Shown piece by piece: positions 47,103 through 58,215 of a stretch of DNA of 64,000 nucleotides; the stretch's first letter is position 1, and each line of letters starts with the position of its first letter. Location of the stretch: positions 1-64,000 of the forward strand of contig BDIU01000097.1 of assembly GCA_002118135.1 (NCBI GenBank). Reading direction: 5' to 3'. The notes under the pieces are model-generated. The model saw nothing but the letters and a program-made list of their open reading frames with translations, was not told the origin of the DNA and did no database searches. The position numbers were made by a program, and so were the translations under genes. Source of the DNA: Trebouxia sp. TZW2008 (taxonomy: Eukaryota; Chlorophyta; Trebouxiophyceae; Trebouxiales; Trebouxiaceae).

Positions 47103-49309
47103 AGCTGTTGGTCATTGCCCATGGCTGAACGTGACCTCTCTTGCTGTTTCTGAGGTGCAGTGTGGTCTGATGGAGCAGCTGACTGGTCCTGATGACTTAA
47201 TGATGGAGGTATGGGTTCTTGACTAGGTTTTGACCCGCTGCTAGGTTGCCTATCTGAGCCTGAGCCCATGCCCTGTTGCTGCTTCTGTTGCACTAAGTCT
47301 TGAGCAGTTGCAGTTGTTGAGGATGAGTGAGCAGATTCTGTATGGGCAGCTGCTGCAGCCTGAAGATCAACTCGGTTTTGATGAACAATGATCAACATTG
47401 CAGCCCTTTGAGAATGAAAAGGGACAAGCAAAAATGTGAAAGCAGTACAAATCAGAGATCAGAAATGTGACCTGTTGCTTTTGTGCCACAGGAGGCACAG
47501 GCGCTTTGTTGAGCTGAGCCTTCAGAATCATCTGCTTGAACGGCCAAAGCGACATGACCTGCATTGCAGCAGAGAACATTTGGTATACTTCCTGATTGCT
47601 GTTGCAAGGGCAATCAATTTCAATTCAGAAGTCAGGCAGTGTAGGGCAGCATACCGCAGATTCCACAAAGGAAAGCTCGTAATAGTGTGCTTCTGGATGA
47701 TTGCTGTAGCGCGTTCTGAAGGTTGAACTCCAGCTGGCAAGCATATCCTGCATGGAAACTCCAATTGACATCCTTATCTTTGAACAGTATTGGGCCGCCT
47801 CTAGCGAAAGAGGTTCCCCTTATGATACCTGGCAACGCAGACTTTGCCCTATCTGTGCGGTCCCATTCTGGGCCATGTGTATCATGTTATTGTGCCTGTT
47901 GCTGCTCCCTGACATTGTAATTCAGGTGGTTTCGAGCAGTATGGTTTAAAAACCTCTAAGGAAAAATCATAATTCTATTTTGTTAAGGTAATTGATTAGG
48001 TTGTAGGATTTAGGGTTTTAAGGTTGTCTGGCGCTTTCCATGGTGGGAATCAAAACCCAATGAGTTATAATGCTGCTTACCTAGCAGACGCACTTCAGGC
48101 AGGTTTCAACGATGTTGATGTGCAACAATGTTGCAAACATGCCCATATTGTGTCTGCTATGTAAGCAGCAACAGAGATTGGCAATATATGTTTCCGCTGC
48201 TAGTTTCCAGGATGTGCACTCAAAATTCCCGAAACTCAATCAGCCTGAAACTTGCACTTTAGCACAGGATGAATTTCAGCAAAATTGCAAGCGAATTGTC
48301 TTGGCATATGCCCTGTTTGGAAATTTAGCAATTTTGCTGTAGCATTGCGTTGCTAAAAGAATGGTTCTACAGAAGGCAAACCTATTGATCGTAGTGCAGA
48401 GGATCAATCTTTGTATCTTTTGAGAGGACTTGACCACAAGCTTTGGTGTTTTTAGTGACTGAGCGGGTGCCAAACAGCTTCTGTTTGTTGTCAGGCCGGC
48501 ATGCATTTAAACAATGAGGTGATGATGCTTTTTGCATGAATGCAGGGAGAGCGCACCTCAGCGCCTGCCCTGAATGCTGTGCACAGCAAAGCTGCCTTGA
48601 ATTGTCCTGGAGGAGGCGGTATAATCACCTCAATGCTGTCTGGCCGAACCATCTGTAGAAAGCAGATGCTGTAACACCATAGAAGTTGTCAAGCCCTCTG
48701 TGAAACCGTTTGTGAGTTTGTAAACTGATCTTTAAATCTGTGAAGCCGTTTGGAAGGCACACTCTGTGAAATTGTAACATCTTTGGCTTTGTTGTAAGCA
48801 TTGTCAGCAACTACGTACAGGTCACGTCAAGCTAGGTGAAACAGCTGAGCTGATCCTTCCTAAAGCCTGTACCTTGGTTGGCGGGAATGGAAGTGCCACC
48901 TGAGGGTCGATCAGACGGTCTGGCGAGGCAAATATCTTGCCATGCTGATCTCGAACAGCTCGGAAGTCATCAAAGTAGCCATGCTGCATGTCCTCCTGCT
49001 CAGAGTGCAAGCTGCTAAGATTCCGTCAACAAGCTGGAGTGGGTGCTGTGCTCGTGTGAAACATCACCTTGAGTTTTCGCCTACGCTCGACGCGTGCTTC
49101 CTTGCTGAAGATCTGCACCGACAGAGGACTCGTTTAACCCTTCAGATGTGCATGGCTTTACTTGCTTGAACTGAGCTCACTTCAAACAGCTTGATGCCTC
49201 GAGTGCTTGTCAGCTGCAAAGCTAACAATGATGGGTGTTGCCAAGCTTGATGACTCGGCAGCTGTGCTGATGATGACACTGCTTGACAACCTCTCCGAAA
49301 TGCTTGCAT
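46244..49309 (-). CDS. ATP10: Mitochondrial ATP synthase assembly factor ATP10, with polyQ insertion
   Basis: Assembly chaperone for the Fo sector (subunit a) of mitochondrial ATP synthase. Eight exons (minus): 49181..49309, 49068..49112, 48873..48995, 48557..48652, 47655..47747, 47472..47558, 46959..47359, 46244..46376; exact frame, 368 residues. The N-terminus MQAFRRGCQAVSSSAQ is a plausible mitochondrial presequence. Family landmarks: HGYFDDFRAVRDQHGKIF, KAALLCTAFRAG, ASWSSTFRTRY, HYYELSFVES, DYLFHFGDTTDVRKALEM, NRLTG and YAFLLDSNGLVRWQGSG. Between AQLNKAPVPPVAQKQQ and the YLFHFGD strand lies an insertion of over 100 residues rich in Gln/Ser/Pro/Ala, with a pure run of about 14 Gln (CTG repeats at 47059-47103). 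It is most likely a disordered surface loop. Confidence 0.9.
46377..46585 (-). repeat. Acceptor-side copies before ATP10 last exon
   Basis: Three units of about 60 bp share GCAGCA.TGT(A/G)CATTGA.T, GCACCAAAACA and CTTCTGCCAT, just upstream (minus strand) of the acceptor at 46377. Only the region next to the splice site is copied, with little coding sequence. Confidence 0.6.
47059..47103 (-). repeat. (CAG)n tract encoding polyglutamine in ATP10
   Basis: About 14 uninterrupted CTG units on the plus strand (CAG in the coding sense) inside ATP10 exon 7, preserving frame. Confidence 0.9.
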
Positions 49310-50874
49310 CGGTGCTTGCTTGTTCGCGGCAGCCAAGCAAAACGGCTTGTGAATGCTGCTACCTGACAGAAATGCAGGTAGAAGACCTAGATAGCAGCCT
49401 GTGTGTGGCAGACCTTGATCAATGCTGCAGCGTAGCTGAGATTGGCCATGTCACAGCATGCAAAGCATTCAATTAACGTTGAGCTCAGTCTGCAGATGCA
49501 GCAGCATCAAGAACAGCAACTGCAAAACCTGTTTTCTGTGCGGAATTGTGCGGCATATGCATCAGCTTAGGTGCGAGCGGTGTCACAGATACTCTTATGC
49601 TCAAGTGACCTTCGCGCCTGACAGCATTCATTTTAAACCAAGTCACAATGGCTTTTGCCATCCCTTGCTGTTGCAATAGCTTAACGTTTTGATGCCTGGT
49701 TGGCCACGTCAGAGTCCACGCCCAAGCTGATGTATAAGCTGCACAGCAGCTCTCCGTTGCCAGCAGGATAGCATATTATGCAGCTGTAGGCATCATGGTG
49801 AGCACGCTCATGTGTTTGCAAGAAGTAGCTTGGTGCGCAAGAGATGAAGCTCACTGCTTGAGGTATTCTTGCTGTCAATGCAACATTTTCAAGATTGAGT
49901 GTAGCAACTGTCCACAGTGTCAAATACATGGGTGTCAATGTCAATGTTGACATTTAACAAGTGTCATGCAGACCCGATCATCCAAGCAAGCAAGCTTTTG
50001 CTTTCACAAGCATGATTGGACCACCAACGCAGTTCTGTCTTGCAGTGTAGTAGTACTATGAGCATCTTGCAATTCTGACATCACAGCCTATTAGTACTTC
50101 ATGACACCTGTGAGACGCTGTTGATGGGTGTCACCACAGTTGCCATGGATCTCATGCAATTACTCATCACTGTTCAAGTCAACATCTTTCCAAGCCCGAC
50201 TGCCAGCTGCTGTTGTGGCTCTTGGGAGCTGCTCTGCATCAGAAGCCTGCGGTAGCATATGCACACGTCAAGTCAATGATACCGATGCAGTTTGAAGTCT
50301 CGAGTTGACATCGAAGTTGACTCAAACAGCACGCCGGTGATTCTTACCAACTCTTCAAGTCATGCAGACTGGGCAATTGTCATGCTCATGCATCGGCATG
50401 CTGCGAATGAGCAGTGCACCCTTGCAAAGCGTCACATCATGAAAATTGTGTCACAGATATGCTGGTACAGAGGGATGGTGCAAAGAACTTGCGATTTCTT
50501 GCCAGTGATGCACACTTTGAAGATTGTGTCAGACACAGTCATGCCTGTGTAGATGCATGCTGCAGTTGACTAATGATCTCTTGTTGATGCGCAACATCGT
50601 GAATTTTGGCACAGTCATGCCTCTGCAGATGCATGCTGCAAGTGACTAATGATCTGTTACCAACGCGCAACATCATGAATTTTGGCACAGTCACGCCTCT
50701 GCAGATGCATGCTGCAAGTGACTAATGATCTGTTGCTAATGCGCAACATCATGAGATTGTGCCAGAGTAATGCTGGCGTAGAGGCATGCTGCCAATGACA
50801 GTGATCCTTTGCCAACATCCAAGATTGTAAAAATCTGTCACAGTCATTTTGTTGCAGAGTCTGGAGGTACTTAC
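49310..50874. other. Intergenic region / unresolved 3' end of the membrane-protein gene
   Basis: It holds four tandem units of about 76-100 bp at 50515-50800 (blocks GCAGATGCATGCTGCAAGTG, ACTAATGATCTGTT and GCGCAACATCATGA). The last exon of the upstream-transcribed membrane-protein gene (50875-58215) should lie here but could not be fixed. No other gene is seen. Confidence 0.45.
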
Positions 50875-53800
50875 ATTGGCCAGGCGTGATCTTGGTCTGG
50901 GGGTCTGGGAATTGTGCACTTCTTCTACATAGCCTGACATGCCTGCAATGGGCCCCTCATACGACCCTGCGAGTATCGACATCACAGTCACATTGGCACG
51001 AAAACAGGATGCAGCTAGCCTTTAACTGTTTCAGGCAACTTGTTCAAGAAGCAAAGTGTTCAGAAGCCATAAGATCTAGGGCCTATAGGGTTTAGGGTGG
51101 AGTCATGGATGAGGGTCAGGGCTTGATTCAGTATAGGGAAGGGCTCAACCAGGAAGTACAGGAAGATAGACCAACAGGGGTGACGAGGCAGTGACAGGAG
51201 AAAAAGGAGGACATGCAGCGTTTATCATACCTGAGCCATAGGCATAGACCCCAGAGGGATCATGAATGAGGGGTCCAGAGGGGTGGCTCTCCAGCATGGC
51301 TGAGTCAGACCGCTCAATGCTGCCCTGCCTGTCTGACTGTGTCAGAGGTGTCAAGCCTGAGCCATCCTGCACGTGCACAATGAAAGTGTCTAAGTTTTGG
51401 CTTGACTAGTGATAACGGGGTCCAAGTATCTTCATGTATAGCATGTGATGAGGTGGGGCTGTTCTGAGCACGTCTTGCGTGCGCAGTCACATGCCTTGAC
51501 AATTCAATGCTTGCTGCCTGTTTGTTTGTGGGTCTGTCCGTCTGTACCTGTATCTGTCTGTCTGTCTATCATCAAGCCAAAGCGCTTCTGCACAAGGCTG
51601 CTCTCATACAGTCTCATGCTGGAAGCTTGAGGCTTTCCCTATCAACCTAATGCGTGCATGTTGAAGCAGGGCTGGTCTGCATGCTTTTGGACAAGAGCTC
51701 ATCTGATCGACAGGCTGCCATGTGCCATACACGCAGAGTAAAGCAGCCTTTTAATGATTAGCTCAGCTGGCGCTGCATGACTGAGCTGAGAATATTTGCT
51801 TGTTTGAGGCAAGGTGTGAGCAGCGATTGAAGCCATGTCCAAAGAGTCTTTCTTAGAGCCTTATTTGACATACAGTCGGTTGTACAATCCAATTGATGTA
51901 GGTCAGATGACATATTCTGGAAGGCTGCCTGGTTGCAGTCTAGGCAACAGTCATCATGTATGTCAGATGACATAGCTGGAACAAAGGGCAACAAAGGATA
52001 CCCTATCATGGTTTCGGGTTTAGCCTCAACCCTAAACCCTATCAGGGTTACATATACAATTGGTAACAATGACACGTCCCAAGCATGGAGAGTGCTACCT
52101 GGCTGTCTTGTTCATCTTCTGAGACCCTGGGCCCCCCAGTGTGAACAGGTCTCACAGATCATCAAGAGGGAATCACGCAAGGCATGCGCATCAAGAGTGG
52201 CTGTGCACACTATGGGTCCCTACCTGACTGTCCTGGTCATCTTCTGAGACTTGAGGGGCACCCAGAGTGGACAGAGGCAGCTCACTGCGCATTGAAGCCA
52301 GGCCACCAGCTGACGAGGCAGATCCAGACCTGAAAGCAGAGCATTACTGTGTCAGAAGTTGCAAAGACAAAAGCTTTTGAAGGATCAGCCCTTCACGCAT
52401 GAAACTGACCTTGACAATGTGTGGTTTGTTGTGAACACAGACAGACGGCTGCAGAGTGCAAGCATAGAGGCGTGTCTGTACACAACACTGAGTCATCACA
52501 GCCTTTGACACAAACAAACTTTGTGAGAGCAAAACAGATAAACGTCAACTGTTCTCACCATGAGGCTCAAAACAAGCCAGCGCAACGAGATAGAATTTGG
52601 GCCATACACACCTAGCACATGTGCTGGCAAGTGTAATCGATGATTCTTGTTATTATTTTCTTTTATGACTCTCACATTGTCTGACCTTGTAAGCTCCTGA
52701 GCCAGCATTGGGTTTGGAAACAGTGCCCTAAAGCAAGGCAGTGCAAAAGCAAACTCTGAAGCAATTGTAGGGACAGAGGAATTCACGAATAGTCGGCCAG
52801 TATCAATGCAGAAACAGGAAAAAGGCCCAAGAAATTTTGGCGGGCAACAGGTGTCTGACCTGGGTGCTGTGTGGTCCTGAGCAAATGTGGGGTTGGCAAC
52901 AGTGCCCTGGGGTGAGGAAGTGCCAAAGCGCACACGCAGAGGAACGCTCGTAGGGGCAGAGGGCTTCACGTCCAGATCAGCCCCTTTGATTGTGCCCTTC
53001 AGGTCAGCCTTTGAAGGTGCCTTGCCTGGCAGATACAGACACAACAATTATTACATGATGGAAAGTGAGGTAATTCTGAAAGATGGAATGTGAATCAGTA
53101 AGTATTCTAGACAAGTACAGCCCTGCATGACTGGCGTGGCATGCGATTGCATTTCTCAGACATCACAAGCAAGATGAATAAGTGTTGATGGTCTACACAC
53201 ATGAGTCATTAATTGTATTGTGTGGGACTAGATTGACTACACATGATATGCCTGCGTATAGCACCCATCAGTCACAGACTCTAGTGGCAGTCGTTGACCA
53301 TGGCTCAACTCACTGCATTGGACTCAGCATCAGAGCCTGCTGCGTTTTCATAAACAAAGCGCAGCGTGCATTGCAATGATCAATCAACAGTGCTGAAAGG
53401 TATATGCTGGGCAGAGCACTGCACCAATGTAGAGTTAAGATGTGACAGCACAACCCGCTCTGCAGCATGCTTCAGCATCAGCGCTCACAGTCCTGCCAGC
53501 TATATGCTGGCAGAGCATTGCACCAATGTAGAGTTGAACTTGGTGGCATGACATGTGGGCATTGCATGTGACACGCCTCACAAATCATGCATGCAGTGCA
53601 AGGTAGGTTAGCGCATGACCAAACTGGTTGGAAACAGTTGATTGCTTCTGTACGTACCTAGTTGGGCCTGCTAAGCCTGCTTAGCCTGCGTTCCTGATGG
53701 ATGGATGGATTAATGGATGGATGGATGGATGAATGGACGAACGAAAGAAATTAAAGTGATGGAATGAATGAAGTAGTATGCTGCAAAATGGGCAACCCAG

Positions 53801-56800
53801 ACGCATTTGCATTGTTTGCAGAAGCTCACCCTGAATGATAGCTGCATGCTTAGCTGCAGCAGTGCTTGCTGCAGCAGTTGCAGCAGCGCCTGCAGCAGAA
53901 GCTGCGGCAACATCTGGTGCCGCCTGCTTCTGCCCTTCCTCTTCTTCCCTGAGCTTTCTTCTTCTCTGGGCGCACTGTAGCACCAAAACCAAAGTCAGTT
54001 CTGATGCCGCAAGCTCATTGATCAGCATATCGATGCAAGCAGTGACACTTCTGCTTGCAGTATCAAGAGGACAAAGAAGGCTTTTGCTGGCCAGAAGTGC
54101 TGTACAGTGATTTCTCTTTGTAACAACTGCTTTGGGTCCCAAGACAATGGTCCTTACATCAAATTGTCCATGCTCAGAGATACCACTGCAGTCAGAATGC
54201 GCTACCTAGTGCCCAGTTGCCTTGTCCTTACATCAAAAATGTCCTTGCATTGAGTGTCCTTACAAAAAGAAGTCACCGTAAGCGTTTTCTCCAACTTCCA
54301 AACAGTTGCAAAGCAGACAGTGTGCATGCTCTGAGGGTCTTGCGCTTATGACATCTTGGCAGAAAGATGAGAGCACAGCGGCGTAGCAATTGTGCTCTGT
54401 AGTGGTCAAGCAGCTACAGTGCGTTGTCATCAAAAAATTGTATTGCATGTTTGACGCCTGAGCCCCAGAGCAGTACAGCATCCTGTTGACACCAGAACCT
54501 CAGCAGTTGTCACAACAGGCAGTTGCCACCGCTTGTACATAAGGCAGGTCTTATGCTGCTGCCACCCAACATGGGAAAGCTGACTCACCAGGACGCAAAG
54601 CCAGATCAGGAGGAAGAGCCCAACAATGTTTGCAAGGACGACGACCACAATCGTTCCAGGAGTCAAAGTAGCACCAAAGCTGCTGGCAGTGCTGTTGATG
54701 CTTGCTGTCCTTACTAGCACTATGAGTATTATTACAATTGCTGTTGTCACTGATGATGTGATGGCAGAGAGTCAAGTTGACTCACCAGGACGCAAAGCCA
54801 GATCAGAGGAAACCCCGAACGATGTTTGCAAGGACGATGACCACTATTGTTCCCAAGATTAAAGTAGCAGCAGAACTGCTGGCAGTGCTGTTGATGCTTG
54901 CTGTCGTTACTGTCATTATGACTATTGTTATGATTGCTGTTGTGACTGATGATGTGGTCGCACAGAGTCAAGCTGACTCACCAGGACGCACAGCTAGATC
55001 AGGAGGAAACCCCAATGATTTTTGCAAAGACAATGACTATGATGCTCCCAGGTGTCAAAGTGGCACCAGACCTGCTGTCAGTGCTGTTGATGCTTGCTGT
55101 CCTTACTCTCACAATGACTATTGCTATGATTGCTAACATCACTGATGATGTGGCTGCGCAGAATTCAGCTGACTCACCAGGACGCACAACCAGATCAGGA
55201 GAAAGAACCCAACGATGTTTGCAAGGACGATGACCACGATCGTTCCAGGGGTCAAAGTAGCACCAGAGCTGCTGGCTGTGCTGTTGATACTGGCTGTGCT
55301 GCTCAGAACACCAACAGGCAAAGTTGTGCTTAAGTCAGCTACACCTATGTTGCCTGCCAGATCCTGATATGTGCCTGCAGCAAAAGACATGCAAAGTCAT
55401 AGGCACAGCTTTCAGCAGCGTTTGCAAAGACAATGACTCAAATTGTGACAGGAGTCGGATTGGCACCAGAGCTGCTGGCAGTGCTGTTGTTGCTGGCTGT
55501 GCTGCTCAGAACACCAATGAGCAAAGATGTGCTCAAGTCAGCTACACCCACATTGCCTGCCAGATCTTGATATGTGCCTGCAGCAAAAGACATGCACACT
55601 CACAGTGCAGATTTCAGCAGCGTCTGCAAAGACAACGACTCAAACAGTGACGGGGGTCAAACGAAGACCAGAGCTGCTGGCAGTGCTGTTGGTGCTGGCT
55701 GTGCTGCTCAGAACACCAATACGCTAGATCTGCTGTGGCCACATTGTCTGCAAGGTCTTTGAGAACTGCCTGCAGTGCAATACCTTACATACAAGACATG
55801 GATTTGACTGCATGCTTGCAGGCAAACAGCAACAGCTTACAAGACTTCAGCTGAAGCATTTCACACAGTCGACTTCCTACAACCACAGCAGAAAGAAGAT
55901 AGCAAATGCATGCTGTCAGAGTAGGGATCGACCTCAAAGGACCATCAGAAATCAAACAAAGTGTACCAGCTGACTGTTGCAAAGAGGGCGGCCTTGTTCA
56001 ACGGCACAGCTCAGCTTGCATCCAAGATGGCAATCAATAGTCACTTACTTCCTGTGACCATCAACAGCGGCTGATCTGTGCTATCTGACACAACAGTGGC
56101 AGTGTACTGCTGCTGCGACATCGTCTCGTTCAGGCCATTGCTGGAAAGGGCCCCGCCCTTGATGAAGGCATACTCCTTGGCAAAGCCCTGGACAGGCTCA
56201 CTGAAGTTGAACACCACATTGGTCCCATACATCAAATTTGAAGAAGATGAGTCGCTGGCCTGCAACGTATAGTACTGCAGCTGGCGGCTGCTGTGCTGAA
56301 GCTGGGCAGAAGAAGAAGAGTCGCTGGTCTGCAGCATAAAGTACTGCAGCCGGCGGCCACTGCGTTGATGCTGGGCTGTGCTGGCATTGGGGGTGTTTGT
56401 CTGTGCAGACGTCTGTGCGGGCATCTGTACGGACGTGTTTGCGAGTGTGGTGGAGTATTTGCCGATGTCAGCAATGACGGCCAAGGTGGGCGGCGTAACG
56501 TCGTAAGTGATGGTGCTGAGGTAGATTTTCATGACCTGCCCGCCGCAATCTGTCGGTCTCCACCACAAGTGCAACTTGCCTTCAGCTGTCATCTGCAGCA
56601 GCAAAGGTTGTTGAGAGCTAACATCAGCAGAATGTTATGTTGACCTTCCCACCGCAATCTGTGAGCCTCCACCATAACTACAACTTACCCTCGGCTATCA
56701 TCTGCAGTCAGCATGAAGGCATCAAGCATCCGCAACCATTGCAGAGGATGGCACACGTGGATTGTAGTACCAACAATGAACATCGTTATGCCTACAATAC

Positions 56801-58215
56801 ATGCCAAGTTGTCTGTGACACAAGTCCTGTGATATCAGGCAGGCTTGTCTTGAGCGTCACATACAGACATCTGATGTTCAACTGTTGAAAGTTGGAGAAC
56901 ATCATCAAAAGCTGTGCATGCAGAAGAGGCAATGGAAGGCAAAGGAGTTCACCTGAAGATTGATTGCAAGCGTGGTGTCTGACAGCTGTGTGATACTTTG
57001 CAGCTTGCCTGCCCCATTGGCTGCAATCTCACAACTGCTGTTGACTGTGCCATCACACGAGGGGACCTACAACATATCACAGCTTTCAACAGTCTGCCAG
57101 AAGATGCACAAAACATCAAAGAGTGCACCATCACATGAAGAGACCTGCGACAGACAAGAGGTGCAACTCAGCGTGAAACATGTACAGCGTAGACTGTATA
57201 CAGCGAGAACAGGGCACAAAGCAATGACAGACAGCGGCCAACACCAAAATGTGCAAACAACTAATCATGCAGGCAGGCTGCAATCTCACAACTGCTGTTG
57301 GCAACGAAGAGACCTGCAACATGAATTTTTACACAGTCTGCCAGGAGATGCACAAAAGATCAAAAAGTGGACCATCACATGAAGAGACCTGCAACAGACG
57401 CCAGGTGCAATACAGCATAAAACACGTATAGCGCTGATGACGTGCATAACAACAGCCAATAAAGCAATGGCAAACATTGGCCTACGCCACAAACACGAGA
57501 ATGACTGAGGTTGCAATGGGCATCAAGGTGAAAAGCTTCAGCAAACTGTTGTAGAGGATGGCACATGTCAAATGTATTGCAAACAAACTACGGGGTTGAT
57601 GACATGCATGGCATATGCACAGGTGTCCAATACACATCAGACAAACAGAAACAAATCTGTTCAAGCATCCCATGCTAGCAAAGCCTCTCTTGTGCTGGAA
57701 AGCGTTAACAGAGTCAAGGCTTGAAAGTGAAGAAGCAGAACAAAACAAAAGCAAGCTGTGATGTCGTAACGTGTCTGCAACACACAACATGAGCAACCGA
57801 GACTCACTATGTGGCGCCTGCTGAACACCACCAAAGCTGTGACGTTGACATAGTTCACATGCCTCTTCACGGAGATTGTGGCTGAGGGGTAGCAAGCTGA
57901 AGCATTACAGAGCTGCCCATAGCAAACTGCTGGCAATCCTGACTTGACGCCTGACAGGTTATAGGACACTGAGGAGTTGACTATGGTCCCGTTGACCTCT
58001 CCCAGCTGAGCTGTCTGGTGGAGGGATGCTGTATGCAGCTGTGCAGCTGGCTGGCCTGATAGCTGCTGGCTTGCTATGCCGGCTTCGGGCTCATGCAGCG
58101 CCGGGAGTCCGTCGCGAGATGTTTGGGAAGATTGACCAGCTGTCACTGGCAAAGCCAGCACAAGCAGGCTGCATATTGCTGCAAGTGTGCATGGCTGGGG
58201 TCTCCAGCCTGTCAT
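50875..58215 (-). CDS. Single-pass type I membrane protein with signal peptide (last exon unresolved)
   Basis: Nine exons in phase (minus): 57808..58215, 56953..57066, 56049..56592, 55178..55374, 53830..53974, 52860..53025, 52224..52329, 51231..51366, 50875..50966; 636 residues plus an unplaced last exon. It begins MTGWRPQPCTLAAICSLLVL with a cleavable signal peptide. The ectodomain is rich in N-glycosylation sites (NSSVSYNLSG, NASACYPS, NSSCE) and has strand patterns such as ATISVKRHVNYVNVTALVVF and TVVSDSTDQPLLMVTGSTYQD, similar to bacterial-type Ig-like repeats of algal surface proteins (inference). The membrane span is TIVVIVLANIVGFFLLIWL, followed by a stop-transfer CAQRRRKLREEEE and a low-complexity cytosolic tail with Ala-, Ser- and Pro-rich parts. 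It is likely at the plasma membrane or secretory pathway. The family is not named. Confidence 0.75.
52600..52672 (-). repeat. Dispersed repeat family 3, copy C
   Basis: Reverse orientation: CCAGCACATGTGCTAGGTGT preceded by an AATAATAAC-like run. It lies in an intron of the membrane-protein gene. Confidence 0.5.
53640..53770 (+). mobile_element. Retroposon-like short repeat with (GGAT)n tail, copy C
   Basis: GATTGCTTCTGTACGTACCT, AGTTGGGCCTGCTAAGCCTG and CTTAGCCTGCG are followed by (GGAT)n then (GAAT/GAAC)n. The first 40 bases match copy A (4435) almost exactly, including upstream GATTGCTTCTGTA. Confidence 0.68.
54105..54278 (+). mobile_element. MITE copy 3
   Basis: 174 bp flanked by TA at 54103-54104 and 54279-54280. 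Left CAGTGATTTCTCTTTGTAAC and right end (opposite strand) CGGTGACTTCTTTTTGTAAG are inverted repeats. Internal GCAGTCAGAATGCGCTACC and CTTACATCAAA blocks match copy 1. It is in an intron of the membrane-protein gene. Confidence 0.8.
54580..55170 (-). repeat. Three donor-side copies of the transmembrane exon
   Basis: The 3' part of exon 55178..55374, including the complete membrane-span coding sequence and its CTG|gtgagt donor, is repeated downstream. Donor sites (gactcac on the plus strand) start at 55171 (real), 54975, 54779 and 54582, a period of 196, 196 and 197 bp. The copies keep open frames through the membrane span (for example GTIVVVVLANIVGLFLLIWL), so they are young or constrained. 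Confidence 0.88.
55375..55765 (-). repeat. Acceptor-side copies of the transmembrane exon
   Basis: Two to three copies of the exon's 5' part (TATCA.GATCTGGCAGGCAA, then the GTAGCTGACTT and GCAGCACAGCC blocks) with the GCAG acceptor lie at about 55400-55590 and 55600-55765. Confidence 0.7.
56630..56706 (-). repeat. Acceptor-side copy of membrane-protein exon 3
   Basis: The minus-strand reading CTGCAGATGATAGCCGAGGG, TTATGGTGGAGGCTCACAG and ATTGCGGTGGGAAGGTCA parallels the true exon start at 56592. It has a TAG stop in frame. Confidence 0.78.
57130..57400 (-). repeat. Acceptor-side copies of membrane-protein exon 2
   Basis: GCAGGTCTCTTCATGTGATG (minus strand) occurs near 57392 and 57148, and CAGTTGTGAGATTGCAGCCT near 57290. 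All parallel the start of exon 56953..57066. Confidence 0.68.
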
